Below are positions 54,560 to 63,182 of a stretch of 64,000 nt of DNA, piece by piece. The stretch is from Geminicoccaceae bacterium (GTDB lineage Bacteria; Pseudomonadota; Alphaproteobacteria; Geminicoccales; Geminicoccaceae): NCBI GenBank assembly GCA_025999455.1, contig AP024683.1:1557501-1621500 (forward strand), written 5' to 3'. The stretch's first letter is position 1. Each line of letters begins with the position of its first letter. The notes under the pieces are model-generated. The model saw only the letters and a list, made by a program, of their open reading frames with translations. It was not told the origin of the DNA and ran no database searches. The translations under genes were made by a program, and so were the position numbers.

Positions 54560-55197
54560 GCCGGCGCGGCTTCACGCTCCTCGAGCTCCTCGTGGCGCTG
54601 GCCGTGGTGGCACTCGCCGCGTCGGTCGCGGCGGGCGGCCTCGACGTGCTCGGCCGGGCGCTCGCCCGCGAGCGGCGGGCGGCCGAGGAGAGCCGGGCGA
54701 TCGCCCTCGCCCACGAACGGCTGCGCCTCGAGCTCGCCCGCGCTCTGCCGCTCGATTGGGGCCCGCCGCAGCGGCCGCTCGTGGCGTTTCTGGGCGAGCC
54801 CGAGCGTGTGCGGTTCGTGGTCGCCCCGCCGCCCTATCGCGCCGAGGCGGGGCTCGAGCTCGTCGAGCTCGCGCTCGAGGGGCGCGGCGGCGCGCGGCTC
54901 TTGACGCTGCGCCGAACCGCGCTCGTGCGCGACGGCTCGGGCTTCGCCCGGCTCGACGCGGTCGAACCCGTGCCGCTCGCAACGGTCGCAGCCGATCGGA
55001 GCTTCGCCTATTTCGGCGCGCGCGAGGGACGACGCGAGGCGCGCTGGTGGCCGGACTGGCCGCCGAGCCCGCGGCTTCCCGCGGCCGTCCGGCTGGGTGG
55101 CGAGGCGGACGAGCCGGGCCTCGTGATCCGCCTCGCGATCGACACGCCGATCGCCTGCCTCGGCGAGCGTGCCCGCGGAGGCGCGGCGTGCGGCTGA
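54556..55197 (+). CDS. gspJ: Minor pseudopilin GspJ-like
   Basis: 213 aa, ATG at 54556. Prepilin signal SRRG|FTLLELLVALAVVALAA, then an extended soluble domain with LAHERLRLELARALPLDWG and LVELALEGRGGARLLTLRR, as in GspJ. The last 10 nt overlap the GTG start of gspK. Confidence 0.9.
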   Translation: MSRRGFTLLELLVALAVVALAASVAAGGLDVLGRALARERRAAEESRAIALAHERLRLELARALPLDWGPPQRPLVAFLGEPERVRFVVAPPPYRAEAGLELVELALEGRGGARLLTLRRTALVRDGSGFARLDAVEPVPLATVAADRSFAYFGAREGRREARWWPDWPPSPRLPAAVRLGGEADEPGLVIRLAIDTPIACLGERARGGAACG

Positions 55198-56096
55198 GGC
55201 GTGGGCGCGACGGCCGGCGCGGGGCAGCGTTCCCGATCGTCCTCTGGTTCGCCGTGGCGGCGACCGGGCTCGCGCTCGCCCTGCTCGAGACGACGCGCGG
55301 CTCGGCGCCCGACGGCCGCCGCGCGGTCGAGGCGGCGCGGCTGCGGGCGGCCACGAAGGCGGCGGTCCATCTGGCGGCCGAGCGGCTCGCCGCCGAGCGG
55401 CCCGAGCTCGGCGCGGAAGGCGGCCGGCTGCGCGCCGCCCTCGACGGGGTCGACCTCGAGGTCGAGGTCCGGGCCGAAAGCGGCCTCGTCGATCTCGCCG
55501 CCGCCTCGCCCGACCTTTTGCGCCGGCTCGCGCGGGCGAGCGGGTTCTCGTCGGAGCGGGCGGAAACCCTCGCCCTCGCGATCGAGCGGGCGCGCGACGG
55601 GCGCGGCGAGGCGGGGGCGAGCGCACCGGTCGGGCCGGACCGTGCCCCCGCCGAGATGCTCCGACCGCCGGCGAAGCCCGGCCTCGACCATCCGATCGAA
55701 GCCTCGGCGCTGGCCGGTGTCGCGGACGCCGGGCCGGGCGAGATCGCGGCGCTCGAGCGCTGGCTCGCCGTCACGACCCTCGGCACCGGCCGTGGCGAAC
55801 CCTCGCCCGAGTTCGCACCGGCGCTCGTTCGCGCGGCCCTCGCCGACCGGGCGAGCACGCAGGCCGAAGCGCCGCGCCCGCAAGCAACCGGCGCGGCGGA
55901 ACCAGCAGCGGCACGGCGGAGCGATCCCGCCGGGCTCTATCGGCTGCGGATCGTCGCTCGGACGGAAGGTGGGCGCGTCGCCGTCCACACGGCACGGATC
56001 GCGCTGCGCGCGGGCGAGACGCGGCCGGTGCGCATCGTGGACTGGTCGGCGCCGCTGGTGCTACCCGACCGCGAGTTGGGTGCGGAGGGATCCTGA
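55188..56096 (+). CDS. gspK: Minor pseudopilin GspK-like
   Basis: 302 aa from GTG at 55188 with GGAGG upstream. The N terminus RLRRGRDGRRGAAFPIVLWFAVAATGLALALL is a prepilin-like segment whose Gly-Ala-Ala-Phe site lacks the usual Glu5, normal for GspK. The helical domain ARASGFSSERAETLALAIERARDGRG is GspK-like. It caps the pseudopilus tip with GspI and GspJ. Confidence 0.82.
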   Translation: MRLRRGRDGRRGAAFPIVLWFAVAATGLALALLETTRGSAPDGRRAVEAARLRAATKAAVHLAAERLAAERPELGAEGGRLRAALDGVDLEVEVRAESGLVDLAAASPDLLRRLARASGFSSERAETLALAIERARDGRGEAGASAPVGPDRAPAEMLRPPAKPGLDHPIEASALAGVADAGPGEIAALERWLAVTTLGTGRGEPSPEFAPALVRAALADRASTQAEAPRPQATGAAEPAAARRSDPAGLYRLRIVARTEGGRVAVHTARIALRAGETRPVRIVDWSAPLVLPDRELGAEGS

Positions 56097-57233
56097 ATGG
56101 CGCTCGCCGGTGCCGCCGAGACCGGCCGGGGCGGTGGCTTCCTCGCCTGGTGGCTCGAGGAGCTGCGCGCGCTCGCCCCGACCCGACGCGTGCGTCGCTC
56201 GAGCCGCCGTCGGTCGACCGTACTGTTCTGGGAGGACGGCACCGTCCGGGTCTTCGAGGCACGGCGCGCCGGAATCGCCGAGATCGGGAGCTTCCTCCTG
56301 GACCCCCCGCGCGGCGCTTCGGGGCGACTGCCGGCGCGGCTCGATCAGCTCGCGCCCACCGCCCTCTTGGCCGAGCTGCGCGGCCGGCGTGGCCTCCTGC
56401 TGCGCCTTTCGAGCGCCCACGGGCTCCTCGCCCGCGACCTGTTGCCGGCCGAAGCCGAGCCCGAACTGCGGGCGATCGTCGCCAACCGCCTCGACACGCT
56501 CACCCCCTGGACGGCCGAGCGCGCCGCCTTCGACGTCGAGATCAGCGGCCGCCGGCCGGACGGCCGGCTCGAGGTCACGGTGGCGGCGGTGCCGCGCGCG
56601 CTCCTCGAGCGGGTCCGCGAGCGGCTCCTCGAGCTCGGGATCCAGGTCGAGGGGGTCGATCTCGGCGAGGCCGACGCCCCGCCCGTCGCCCGCTTCGACC
56701 TCACGGGCGAGCGGCCGCGCGGCTCGGGCTCGTTCCTGCGGATCCTCGCGGTCGGGATCCTCGCGCTCACGGTCGTCGCGGGGGCGGCGCTCGCCGGCTC
56801 GGAGATCCACGCCCGCAGCGTCGTGCTCGCCGACCGCGAACGCGCCGCGGCCCATTTGGAAGCGCGGCTTTCCGACCTGGGCGAGCTGCGCGCGCGGCTC
56901 GAGACCTTGCGCCGCGAGGCCGGCCTCGTGGCCCAGCGGCTCGCCGCGGCCCCGTCGGCACTCGCCGTGCTCGAGGCGTTGAGCCGTGCGCTCCCCGACG
57001 AGGCCTTCTTGAGCGAGCTCCTCCTGTCGGGCGACCGGCTCGAGATCGCGGGTTACGCCACGAACGCCGCGCCGCTCGTGCCGCTCCTCGAGGAGCTGCC
57101 GGTCCTCGAGGACGTCCGCTTCCGAGCGCCGTCGAGCAAGACGATCCTCGACGATCCCGAGCTCGGGCGGCGCGAGGTCGAGCGCTTCGTGCTCGCCGCA
57201 CGCGTGGTCGGATCGCGGGGAGGGCTGCCGTGA
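56097..57233 (+). CDS. gspL: GspL-like inner-membrane platform protein (PilN-like C terminus)
   Basis: 378 aa, ATG at 56097 directly after the gspK stop. The N-terminal cytoplasmic part includes RSTVLFWEDGTVRVFEARR and LLPAEAEPELRAIVANRLDTLTPWTAERAAFD, typical of the actin-like GspL/PilM region, then one membrane helix (FLRILAVGILALTVVAGAALAG), a coiled coil, and a PilN-like periplasmic domain (ALSRALPDEAFLSELLLSGDRLEIAGYA). It would bridge ATPase and periplasmic parts of the T2SS. Confidence 0.85.
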   Translation: MALAGAAETGRGGGFLAWWLEELRALAPTRRVRRSSRRRSTVLFWEDGTVRVFEARRAGIAEIGSFLLDPPRGASGRLPARLDQLAPTALLAELRGRRGLLLRLSSAHGLLARDLLPAEAEPELRAIVANRLDTLTPWTAERAAFDVEISGRRPDGRLEVTVAAVPRALLERVRERLLELGIQVEGVDLGEADAPPVARFDLTGERPRGSGSFLRILAVGILALTVVAGAALAGSEIHARSVVLADRERAAAHLEARLSDLGELRARLETLRREAGLVAQRLAAAPSALAVLEALSRALPDEAFLSELLLSGDRLEIAGYATNAAPLVPLLEELPVLEDVRFRAPSSKTILDDPELGRREVERFVLAARVVGSRGGLP

Positions 57234-57784
57234 GGCGGTTGCCGCCCGCGCTTCGCCGCGCTGCGGCCCTGGCGCTGCTCGCGGGCGTACTCGCGGGCGT
57301 GGCGCTCCTCGCCTGGGCGCCGGTGCGCTGGATCGCGCATCAGGAAGCCAGGCTCGCCGCGCTCGAGGCGCGCTTGGCCGAACTGCGCGACCGGCTCGCC
57401 GAGCGCGAGCAGCTCCTCGCCGAGCGGCGGCTCCTCGAGGCCGCGCTCGGCGACGAGACGCTCTTCGTGCGCGCCGCCACCCCGGCGCTCGCCGCGGCCG
57501 AGCTCCAGGGCCTCGTCACGGCGGCGATCCGCGCCCGCGGCGGTGAGCTGCGCACCGTCCAGGTCCTGGAGCCGGCCGAGGCGCCCCCGTTCCTCGAGAT
57601 CGGCTTGCGGCTCACGCTGCGCACGGGGCTCGACGGGCTCGTAGGCCTCCTGCACGCGATCGAGACGAACCGACCACTCCTGCTCGTGCGTTCGCTCCAG
57701 CTCGTGGCCGAGGAGAGCGGGGCGGCGGCGGAGCGGAAGCTCGACACGGTGGTCGAGCTCGTGGCCTTCGCGCTCCGGAGCTGA
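57230..57784 (+). CDS. gspM: GspM-like protein
   Basis: 184 aa from a GTG at 57230 overlapping the gspL stop. One N-terminal membrane helix (AALALLAGVLAGVALLAW), then a coiled coil (QEARLAALEARLAELRDRLAEREQLLAERRLLE), and a small alpha/beta domain (GLVGLLHAIETNRPLLLVRSLQL) fit GspM/PilO-like T2SS subunits. Last gene of the cluster. Confidence 0.8.
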   Translation: MRRLPPALRRAAALALLAGVLAGVALLAWAPVRWIAHQEARLAALEARLAELRDRLAEREQLLAERRLLEAALGDETLFVRAATPALAAAELQGLVTAAIRARGGELRTVQVLEPAEAPPFLEIGLRLTLRTGLDGLVGLLHAIETNRPLLLVRSLQLVAEESGAAAERKLDTVVELVAFALRS

Positions 57785-57871
57785 GATCGTGGGCGCGGGG
57801 CCGGCTCGTCGCGCGAAGGGATCCGGTGACGGCACCGCTCGGCTCGAGCGGTGGGGCGGAGGGGAAAAGGG

Positions 57872-58237
57872 ATGAGCGAGGTCACCTACCGACCGGGCGA
57901 CGCCGACGAGCGACCCTGGGGCCGCTGGCGGGTGCTGGACGTCGGGCCCGGCTTCGCGGTCAAGCGGATCACCGTTGCACCGGGCGGGATCCTCTCCCTC
58001 CAGCTCCACCGACACCGGAGCGAGCACTGGTTCGTGGCCGCGGGCACCGCGCGGGTCACGCTCGGCACGCGCGAGTTCGACGTGTCGGCGGGCGGCCACG
58101 TCGACGTGCCGGTCGGCACCGCGCACCGGGTCGCCAATCCGGGCACCGAGCCGCTCGAACTCGTCGAGGTGCAGCACGGCGAGCGGCTCGACGAGGCCGA
58201 CATCGTCCGGCTCGAGGATCGCTACGGACGCAACTGA
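57872..58237 (+). CDS. Cupin, mannose-6-phosphate isomerase type II C-terminal-like
   Basis: 121 aa, ATG at 57872 with GGAGGGGAAAAG upstream. A stand-alone copy of the C-terminal cupin of bifunctional PMI/GMP enzymes: PWGRWRVLDVGPGFAVKRITVAPGG, LQLHRHRSEHWFVAAG (metal His residues) and VPVGTAHRVANPG. It may isomerise mannose-6-phosphate for GDP-mannose synthesis. Confidence 0.88.
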   Translation: MSEVTYRPGDADERPWGRWRVLDVGPGFAVKRITVAPGGILSLQLHRHRSEHWFVAAGTARVTLGTREFDVSAGGHVDVPVGTAHRVANPGTEPLELVEVQHGERLDEADIVRLEDRYGRN

Positions 58238-58351
58238 GCCCCGCACCCGGCGCCGGGCCGAACCGGCGCGCAAGGGGGCGCGGCGGGACGCCCCGTTGCC
58301 CGAACTTTCGAGGTCTCTTAACCGCGGCCAAACGGTGGTGGAGGAGGCTTC

Positions 58352-59098
58352 ATGGGCAAAGTGGTTCTCGTGACCGGCGGGTCGCGCGGCATCGGTGCCG
58401 CGGTCTCCCGGCTCGCGGCGCGCGACGGTTGGGACGTGGCGATCGCCTATCGGGCGCGGGCGGATGCGGCCGAGCGGGTCGCCGAAGACGTCCGCTCCCT
58501 CGGCCGCCGGGTGATCACGATCGCCTGCGACATCACCGACCCGCGCGCGGTCTGCCGCATGTTCGACCAGGCCGCCGCGGAGCTCGGCTACGTCGAGGCG
58601 CTGGTCAGCAACGCCGGGGTGATCCACCGGGCGGCACCGCTCGTCGAGATCCCGACCGAGGAGATCCGGCGGATCGTCGAGACCGACCTCGTCGCGCACA
58701 TCGTCTGCAACCGCGAGGCGGTCCGCCGGATGGCCCGCTCGCGCGGTGGCCGCGGCGGGGTCATCGTCAACATTTCCTCCATGGCCCCCGAGCTCAAAGG
58801 TGCGGGCGGCTTCGTGCCCTATGCCGCGGCCAAGGCCGGGATCGACGTGTTGACCGAGGGGCTCGGCAAGGAGGTGGCGCACGAGGGCATCCGGGTGAAC
58901 GGCCTCAGACCCGGGCTCATCGACACCGACATGCAGGCCGACACGGGCGTGCCCGAGCGGATCCAGCGCTTCGGCCCGACCGTACCGCTCGGCCGTGCCG
59001 GCCGGCCCGAGGAGGTCGCGGAGGCGGTCGTCTGGCTCCTTTCCGACAAGGCGAGCTACGTGGCCGCCACCGTCTTCAACGTGAGCGGCGGCCGCTGA
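58352..59098 (+). CDS. Short-chain dehydrogenase/reductase (FabG-like)
   Basis: 248 aa, ATG at 58352 with GGAGGA upstream. Cofactor motif VTGGSRGIGAAVSRL, NAG in LVSNAGVIHR, catalytic Ser in NISSMAPELKG and Tyr-x3-Lys in VPYAAAKAGIDVL. C-terminal ATVFNVSGGR is typical of classical SDRs. Could be 3-oxoacyl-ACP or sugar/aldehyde reductase; substrate not deducible. Confidence 0.92.
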   Translation: MGKVVLVTGGSRGIGAAVSRLAARDGWDVAIAYRARADAAERVAEDVRSLGRRVITIACDITDPRAVCRMFDQAAAELGYVEALVSNAGVIHRAAPLVEIPTEEIRRIVETDLVAHIVCNREAVRRMARSRGGRGGVIVNISSMAPELKGAGGFVPYAAAKAGIDVLTEGLGKEVAHEGIRVNGLRPGLIDTDMQADTGVPERIQRFGPTVPLGRAGRPEEVAEAVVWLLSDKASYVAATVFNVSGGR

Positions 59099-59123
59099 GC
59101 CCGGGACCGCTCGACGGCTGCGA

Positions 59124-59441
59124 TCAGCGCCGCGCGAGGCTCTCGATGAAGGCCAGGAGATCGGCGATCGCCTCGGGCTCGAGCCGGGCCTCCGGCATCG
59201 CCGGATGTCCGGTCACGAGCCCTTCGGCCAACCCTTCGGCTAGGCTCTCGATCGGGTAGCGCTCGTGGAGCGTCCGGAACGGCGGCGCCTCGGCCATCGG
59301 GCTCGAGCCGGTCGGCCCGAGCGCGTGGCAGCGGCCGCAGAGCGCGCTCGCGAGCTCCTTCCCGCTGGCCGGATCGCCGGCCGCGAGCGCCGGCCCGGCG
59401 AGCAGGGCGAGGGCGACCGGTGCGGTGAGGATCCCCCTCAC
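59124..59441 (-). CDS. Small secreted c-type cytochrome
   Basis: 105 aa from a GTG at 59441 overlapping the TAXI gene stop. A signal peptide ends at about GPALAAGD; the haem site is Cys35-Gly-Arg-Cys38-His39, and a likely axial Met lies in GHPAMPEARL. Class I cytochrome c, periplasmic. Translational coupling to the TAXI protein suggests that binding or uptake of its ligand is linked to redox chemistry (inference). Confidence 0.9.
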   Translation of the reverse strand: MRGILTAPVALALLAGPALAAGDPASGKELASALCGRCHALGPTGSSPMAEAPPFRTLHERYPIESLAEGLAEGLVTGHPAMPEARLEPEAIADLLAFIESLARR

Positions 59442-60394
59442 TGGCTCGCGAGCCACCGCTCGACGACCTCGAGCCGCTGCCAACCGGGCACGGTGGCGCG
59501 CGGGTCGACCGCCTTCCACTTCGGGTGGTAGGCGTCGGTCTGCAGCACGGGCAGCGCATCCAGCATTTTGCGGACGAAGCGCGCGACCCGATCGTGCCGG
59601 CTCGTCCCCGGCTTCCAATTGTAGGCCGCCATGACCGCACCCACGGCGATCGTCGGCACCCGCTCGCCTTCCGGGATCAGGTTCGGATAGTCGCTCGAGC
59701 GCAGCTCGGCATCGGTGTAGGTGTCCTCGAGGCCCTTGCCGAGCTCGAGCGGCAAGAAGCGCAGGCCGTGCTCGCTGGCGATCTCGCGGAAATACGTGGC
59801 GGGCTTGCCGACCACGAAGACCGCCGCGGCGATCGCACCGGACTTCAAGGCGGCGAGGGCCTCGGAGTTCGACAGGTTCAAAGGCTCGACCGGGATGTCC
59901 TCGGCGTCGAAGACGATCTTGGCGGTCATCGCCGTGCCGCTGCCCTTGGGGCCGAAATTGACCCGCCGCCCGGCGAGATCCTTGAGGGTCGCGATCTCCG
60001 GGCGGGCGAGCACGTGGACCTCCTCGTCGTAGAGGCGGACCACGTAGCGGATCTTGTTCTCGAGGCCCGGGAACACCTTGTCCTCGCGCAAGAACCGCAG
60101 CACGTCCGACTGCACGATCGCGACGTCGACGTTCCGCAGATAGAGCAGATCGGCGATGTTCTGCACCGAACCCTTGCCGAGCATCGCCACGACCCGGAGC
60201 TCGCCCGGGGCGTCGAGGGCGTCCGAAAGGTCCTGGGCGAAGCGGGCGTAGGTGCCGGACACGCTCCCCGCGACGATCCCGACCGTGTCGCGGTTGGCAC
60301 GCTCGACCTCGCCGGCCGCCCGAACCTTCCCCGGTCCCATGAGCAAACCCGCCGCGACCAACGCCGCGACGCCGAACATCGTCCGCCGACGCAT
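59438..60394 (-). CDS. TAXI-family TRAP-type solute-binding protein
   Basis: 318 aa, ATG at 60394 with GGAGG 8 nt upstream. An N-terminal signal peptide (FGVAALVAAGLLMGPGKVRA) precedes DTVGIVAGSVSGTYARFAQDLSDAL, LGKGSVQNIADLLYLRNVDVAIVQSDVL, and FGPKGSGTAMTAK, typical of TAXI proteins, which bind glutamate-like or other carboxylates. No TRAP membrane subunits (DctQM fusion) are next to it, so it is an orphan binding protein here. The cytochrome c gene follows immediately. Confidence 0.88.
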   Translation of the reverse strand: MRRRTMFGVAALVAAGLLMGPGKVRAAGEVERANRDTVGIVAGSVSGTYARFAQDLSDALDAPGELRVVAMLGKGSVQNIADLLYLRNVDVAIVQSDVLRFLREDKVFPGLENKIRYVVRLYDEEVHVLARPEIATLKDLAGRRVNFGPKGSGTAMTAKIVFDAEDIPVEPLNLSNSEALAALKSGAIAAAVFVVGKPATYFREIASEHGLRFLPLELGKGLEDTYTDAELRSSDYPNLIPEGERVPTIAVGAVMAAYNWKPGTSRHDRVARFVRKMLDALPVLQTDAYHPKWKAVDPRATVPGWQRLEVVERWLASQ

Positions 60395-60534
60395 CGCCGT
60401 TTCCTCCCGCCTCGCTCGCTCCCGGCTTCTGCCCGAGCCCGCCGGCGGGCGCAACCGGTCGATTGTCGCCGTGATCTGGAAAGGACAGACGAGTGCGAAT
60501 AGAGTGCGAGGCGGTGGGAGAGGAGGACGCGGCG

Positions 60535-61290
60535 ATGTTTCGGGCGATTTCTTTGGCCGTCTTTCTACTCGCTTCTACGGTGACCGGGGTCGGAGCGCGG
60601 GCGGACGAGCGCAGCGAGGCGATGGCGCTCCTGCGCGAGGCGTTGGCCGCGGTCGAGCGGGCCGAAGCGGCGGCCTCGCCCGCGGAGCGTCTCGGCTTGC
60701 TCGAGCAGGCGGCGGCGATCGTCGCGCGCCTCGGCCGCGACTACGCCTCGACCTATGTCGGGTTGCGGCTCGCCGCCGGGCAGCCGATCGGGGCGCTCGA
60801 TCCGGTGGCCCTCGAGCGGCGGCTCGCCGAAGCTCGGGCGGCGGGCGCCGAGCCGCGGCGCGCCCCGCGGCCGATCGAGCCGGTCCGTCCGACCGCCGTG
60901 GCCGAGGCGCGGCCCTGTGATCGCGGCCCGGTCCCGGCCGCCCGGCGCGGCGAACCGGGCACCAGCCTCGCCGAGGTGATCGCCGATTGCCGCTCCGCCC
61001 TCGCCTTCGAGCCGGGCTCGGCGAAGCGCCGCTTCCAGCTCGCCCGGGCGCTTTCGGAGCGGGCCCAGCCGGGTGATCGGGAAGAAGCCGTGCGGTTGCT
61101 CGAGGCCGCGGCTGCCGACGGCTGGACGCCCGCCAAGGCCGAACTCTGCGCCCGCTACTGGTGGGGGATCGGCACCGCCAAGGACCCGGCCCGCGCCCGG
61201 GCCCTGTGCGAGGCGGCGGCGGCCGAGGGCAACGAGCAGGCCCGCGCGCTGCTCGCTCGTGGCGGGGCTTTGGCCGCCGTCCAGCGCTGA
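60535..61290 (+). CDS. Secreted SEL1-repeat-like protein
   Basis: 251 aa, ATG at 60535 with AGGAGG 9 nt upstream. A signal peptide (FRAISLAVFLLASTVTGVGARA) precedes an Ala/Glu/Arg-rich helical domain and two SEL1-like units near the C terminus (AVRLLEAAAADGWTPAKAELCARYWWG and ARALCEAAAAEGNEQARALLA). Four cysteines lie in the second half. Function unknown. Divergent from the TAXI gene. Confidence 0.78.
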   Translation: MFRAISLAVFLLASTVTGVGARADERSEAMALLREALAAVERAEAAASPAERLGLLEQAAAIVARLGRDYASTYVGLRLAAGQPIGALDPVALERRLAEARAAGAEPRRAPRPIEPVRPTAVAEARPCDRGPVPAARRGEPGTSLAEVIADCRSALAFEPGSAKRRFQLARALSERAQPGDREEAVRLLEAAAADGWTPAKAELCARYWWGIGTAKDPARARALCEAAAAEGNEQARALLARGGALAAVQR

Positions 61291-61323
61291 ACCCGCCACT
61301 TTCCGACGCCGAGCGCTTAGCCA

Positions 61324-61352
61324 TTGACGAATTTTTTAGCGTGGCCTAACTT
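61324..61352 (+). promoter_or_regulatory. Promoter and operator-like palindrome of the metal transporter
   Basis: TTGACG (-35, 61324-61329), 17-bp spacer, TAACTT (-10, 61347-61352). The inverted repeat TTAG-cgtggc-CTAA (61336-61349) covers the spacer and the start of the -10, a layout expected for a repressor site of the DtxR/MntR kind (TTAGGC-like half sites). Repressor identity is inference. Confidence 0.6.
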
Positions 61353-61408
61353 TCTTCGAGCCGACTCGACCGCCCGGACCAGGCCGAGCCGCCTCGGGGG
61401 ACGAGGCC

Positions 61409-62362
61409 ATGCTGCGACGTCGCGCACTCCTGGCACTTCTCGCTTCCTCCGCCCTGGCGAACACGGCGCAGGGCGGGGCCCCCCTGCAGATCGTCGCGAC
61501 GATCGGCCAGATCGCCGATCTCGCGAGCCGTCTCGCCGGCGAGCGTGCCGTCGTGCGCGCGCTCATGGGCGAAGGGGTCGACCCGCACACCTACCGCCAG
61601 ACCCGGGCCGACGTCCTGACCCTCCGCCGAGCCGATCTCGTGCTCGCCGTCGGGCTCTGGCTCGAGGCCCAGCTCGTCGATCTGTTGACGGCACTCGCGA
61701 CCGAGAAACCAGTGCTCCTCCTCGCCGAGCGACTGCCGCCCGAGCGGCTCCTCGCGCACCCCGATTTCCCCGGCAAATTCGACCCGCACGTCTGGATGGA
61801 CGTGGCGCTCTGGAGCGAGCTCGTGCCGATCCTCGAAGTCGAGCTCGCCCGGCTCGACCCGGCCGATGCGGCCGGCTACCGCGAGCGGGCGCGGGCCTAC
61901 CGGGCCGAGCTCGCCGCGCTCGAGCGTTACGTCCGCCGCGTGCTCGCAACCGTACCGCCCGAGCGGCGGGTGCTCGTCACCGCCCACGACGCCTTCGGCT
62001 ATTTCGGCCGTGCCTACGGCTTCGAGGTGCACGGGATCCAGGGGCTCTCGACCGAGAGCGAGGCCGGGCTCGCCGAGATCGAGCGGCTCGTCCGGCTGAT
62101 CGTCGAGCGGCGGATCGGGGCGGTGTTCGTCGAGAGCTCGGTCGCCGAGCGCAACGTCCGGGCGCTCGTCGAGGGTGCGGCCGCCCGCGGCCACGAGGTC
62201 CGGATCGGCGGCCAGCTCTTCTCCGACGCGATGGATGCACCCGGCACCTACGAGGGGACCTATGTCGGGATGATCGACCACAACGTGACGGTCATCGCCC
62301 GGGCGCTCGGGGGCGAAGCCCCGCCGCGCGGCATGAACGGCCGGCTCGCGACGGTCGGCTGA
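61409..62362 (+). CDS. Metal (Mn/Zn) ABC transporter substrate-binding protein
   Basis: 317 aa, ATG at 61409. Signal peptide (RRRALLALLASSALANTA) then the TroA/ZnuA-type domain LQIVATIGQIADLASRLAGE; metal ligands His60 (GVDPHTYRQ), His127 (KFDPHVWMD), His193 (TAHDAFGYFG) and the late acidic MIDHN region. No His-rich loop is present, which favours manganese over zinc. First gene of an SBP-ATPase-permease operon. Confidence 0.93.
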   Translation: MLRRRALLALLASSALANTAQGGAPLQIVATIGQIADLASRLAGERAVVRALMGEGVDPHTYRQTRADVLTLRRADLVLAVGLWLEAQLVDLLTALATEKPVLLLAERLPPERLLAHPDFPGKFDPHVWMDVALWSELVPILEVELARLDPADAAGYRERARAYRAELAALERYVRRVLATVPPERRVLVTAHDAFGYFGRAYGFEVHGIQGLSTESEAGLAEIERLVRLIVERRIGAVFVESSVAERNVRALVEGAAARGHEVRIGGQLFSDAMDAPGTYEGTYVGMIDHNVTVIARALGGEAPPRGMNGRLATVG

Positions 62363-62369
62363 GCGGACG

Positions 62370-63173
62370 ATGCTCGCGACGACCGACGACGCGGCGGGCC
62401 CCGGCGGGCGGACCTTCGGCGATCCCGGAAGCCCACTTTCGGTGCGCGGGCTCACGGTCGCCTATCACGACCGTCCGGTGCTCTGGAACGTCGACTTCAC
62501 CGCCCCGCCGAACGGGCTCGTCGCGATCCTCGGGCCCAACGGCGCCGGCAAATCGACCTTCCTCAAAGCGGTTCTCGGCCTCGTGCCGACGCTTTCGGGC
62601 GAGGTCCGCTTCTTCGGTCGGCCGCTCGACCGCAAGAGCGGCCTCGTCGCCTACGTGCCGCAGCGCTCGAGCGTCGATTGGGACTTCCCGATCAGCGCGG
62701 TCGAGGTCGTCGCGATGGGCCTCTACCACCGGATCGGCTGGCTGCGGCCGGTGCGCCGCCGCCACCTCGAAGCGGCCCGCGCCCAACTCGACCGGGTGGG
62801 CCTCGCCGATCTCGCCGACCGGCAGATCGGCCAGCTCTCGGGCGGCCAGCAGCAGCGCGTCTTCCTCGCCCGGGCGCTCGCCCAGGACGCCCGCGTCTAT
62901 CTCCTCGACGAGCCTTTGGCCGGGATCGACGCGGCGAGCGAGCGGGTCGTCGTCGATCTGTTGCGCGAGCTCGCCGCCGCCGGCCGGACGGTGATCGTGG
63001 TCCACCACGACCTCGAGAGCGTGGCCGGGATCTTCAGCGAGGCGCTGCTCTTGAACGTCCGCCGGATCGCAGCCGGCCCGGTCGCTCGGGTGTTGACGGC
63101 CGCGAACCTCGCCCGCGCCTACGGTGCCACGCTCGACCTCGAGGCGCGCCGAGCGGTCGCCGTCGCCGGCTGA
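62370..63173 (+). CDS. Metal (Mn/Zn) ABC transporter ATP-binding protein
   Basis: 267 aa, ATG at 62370, 7 nt after the SBP stop. Walker A GPNGAGKST, Q-loop VPQRSSVDWDFPISAVEVV, signature LSGGQQQR, Walker B VYLLDEPLAGID, switch HHDLESV. The sequence PQRSSVDWDFP is characteristic of the MntB/TroB/SitB Mn/Zn group. Confidence 0.94.
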   Translation: MLATTDDAAGPGGRTFGDPGSPLSVRGLTVAYHDRPVLWNVDFTAPPNGLVAILGPNGAGKSTFLKAVLGLVPTLSGEVRFFGRPLDRKSGLVAYVPQRSSVDWDFPISAVEVVAMGLYHRIGWLRPVRRRHLEAARAQLDRVGLADLADRQIGQLSGGQQQRVFLARALAQDARVYLLDEPLAGIDAASERVVVDLLRELAAAGRTVIVVHHDLESVAGIFSEALLLNVRRIAAGPVARVLTAANLARAYGATLDLEARRAVAVAG

Positions 63174-63182
63174 CCCGAGCCC

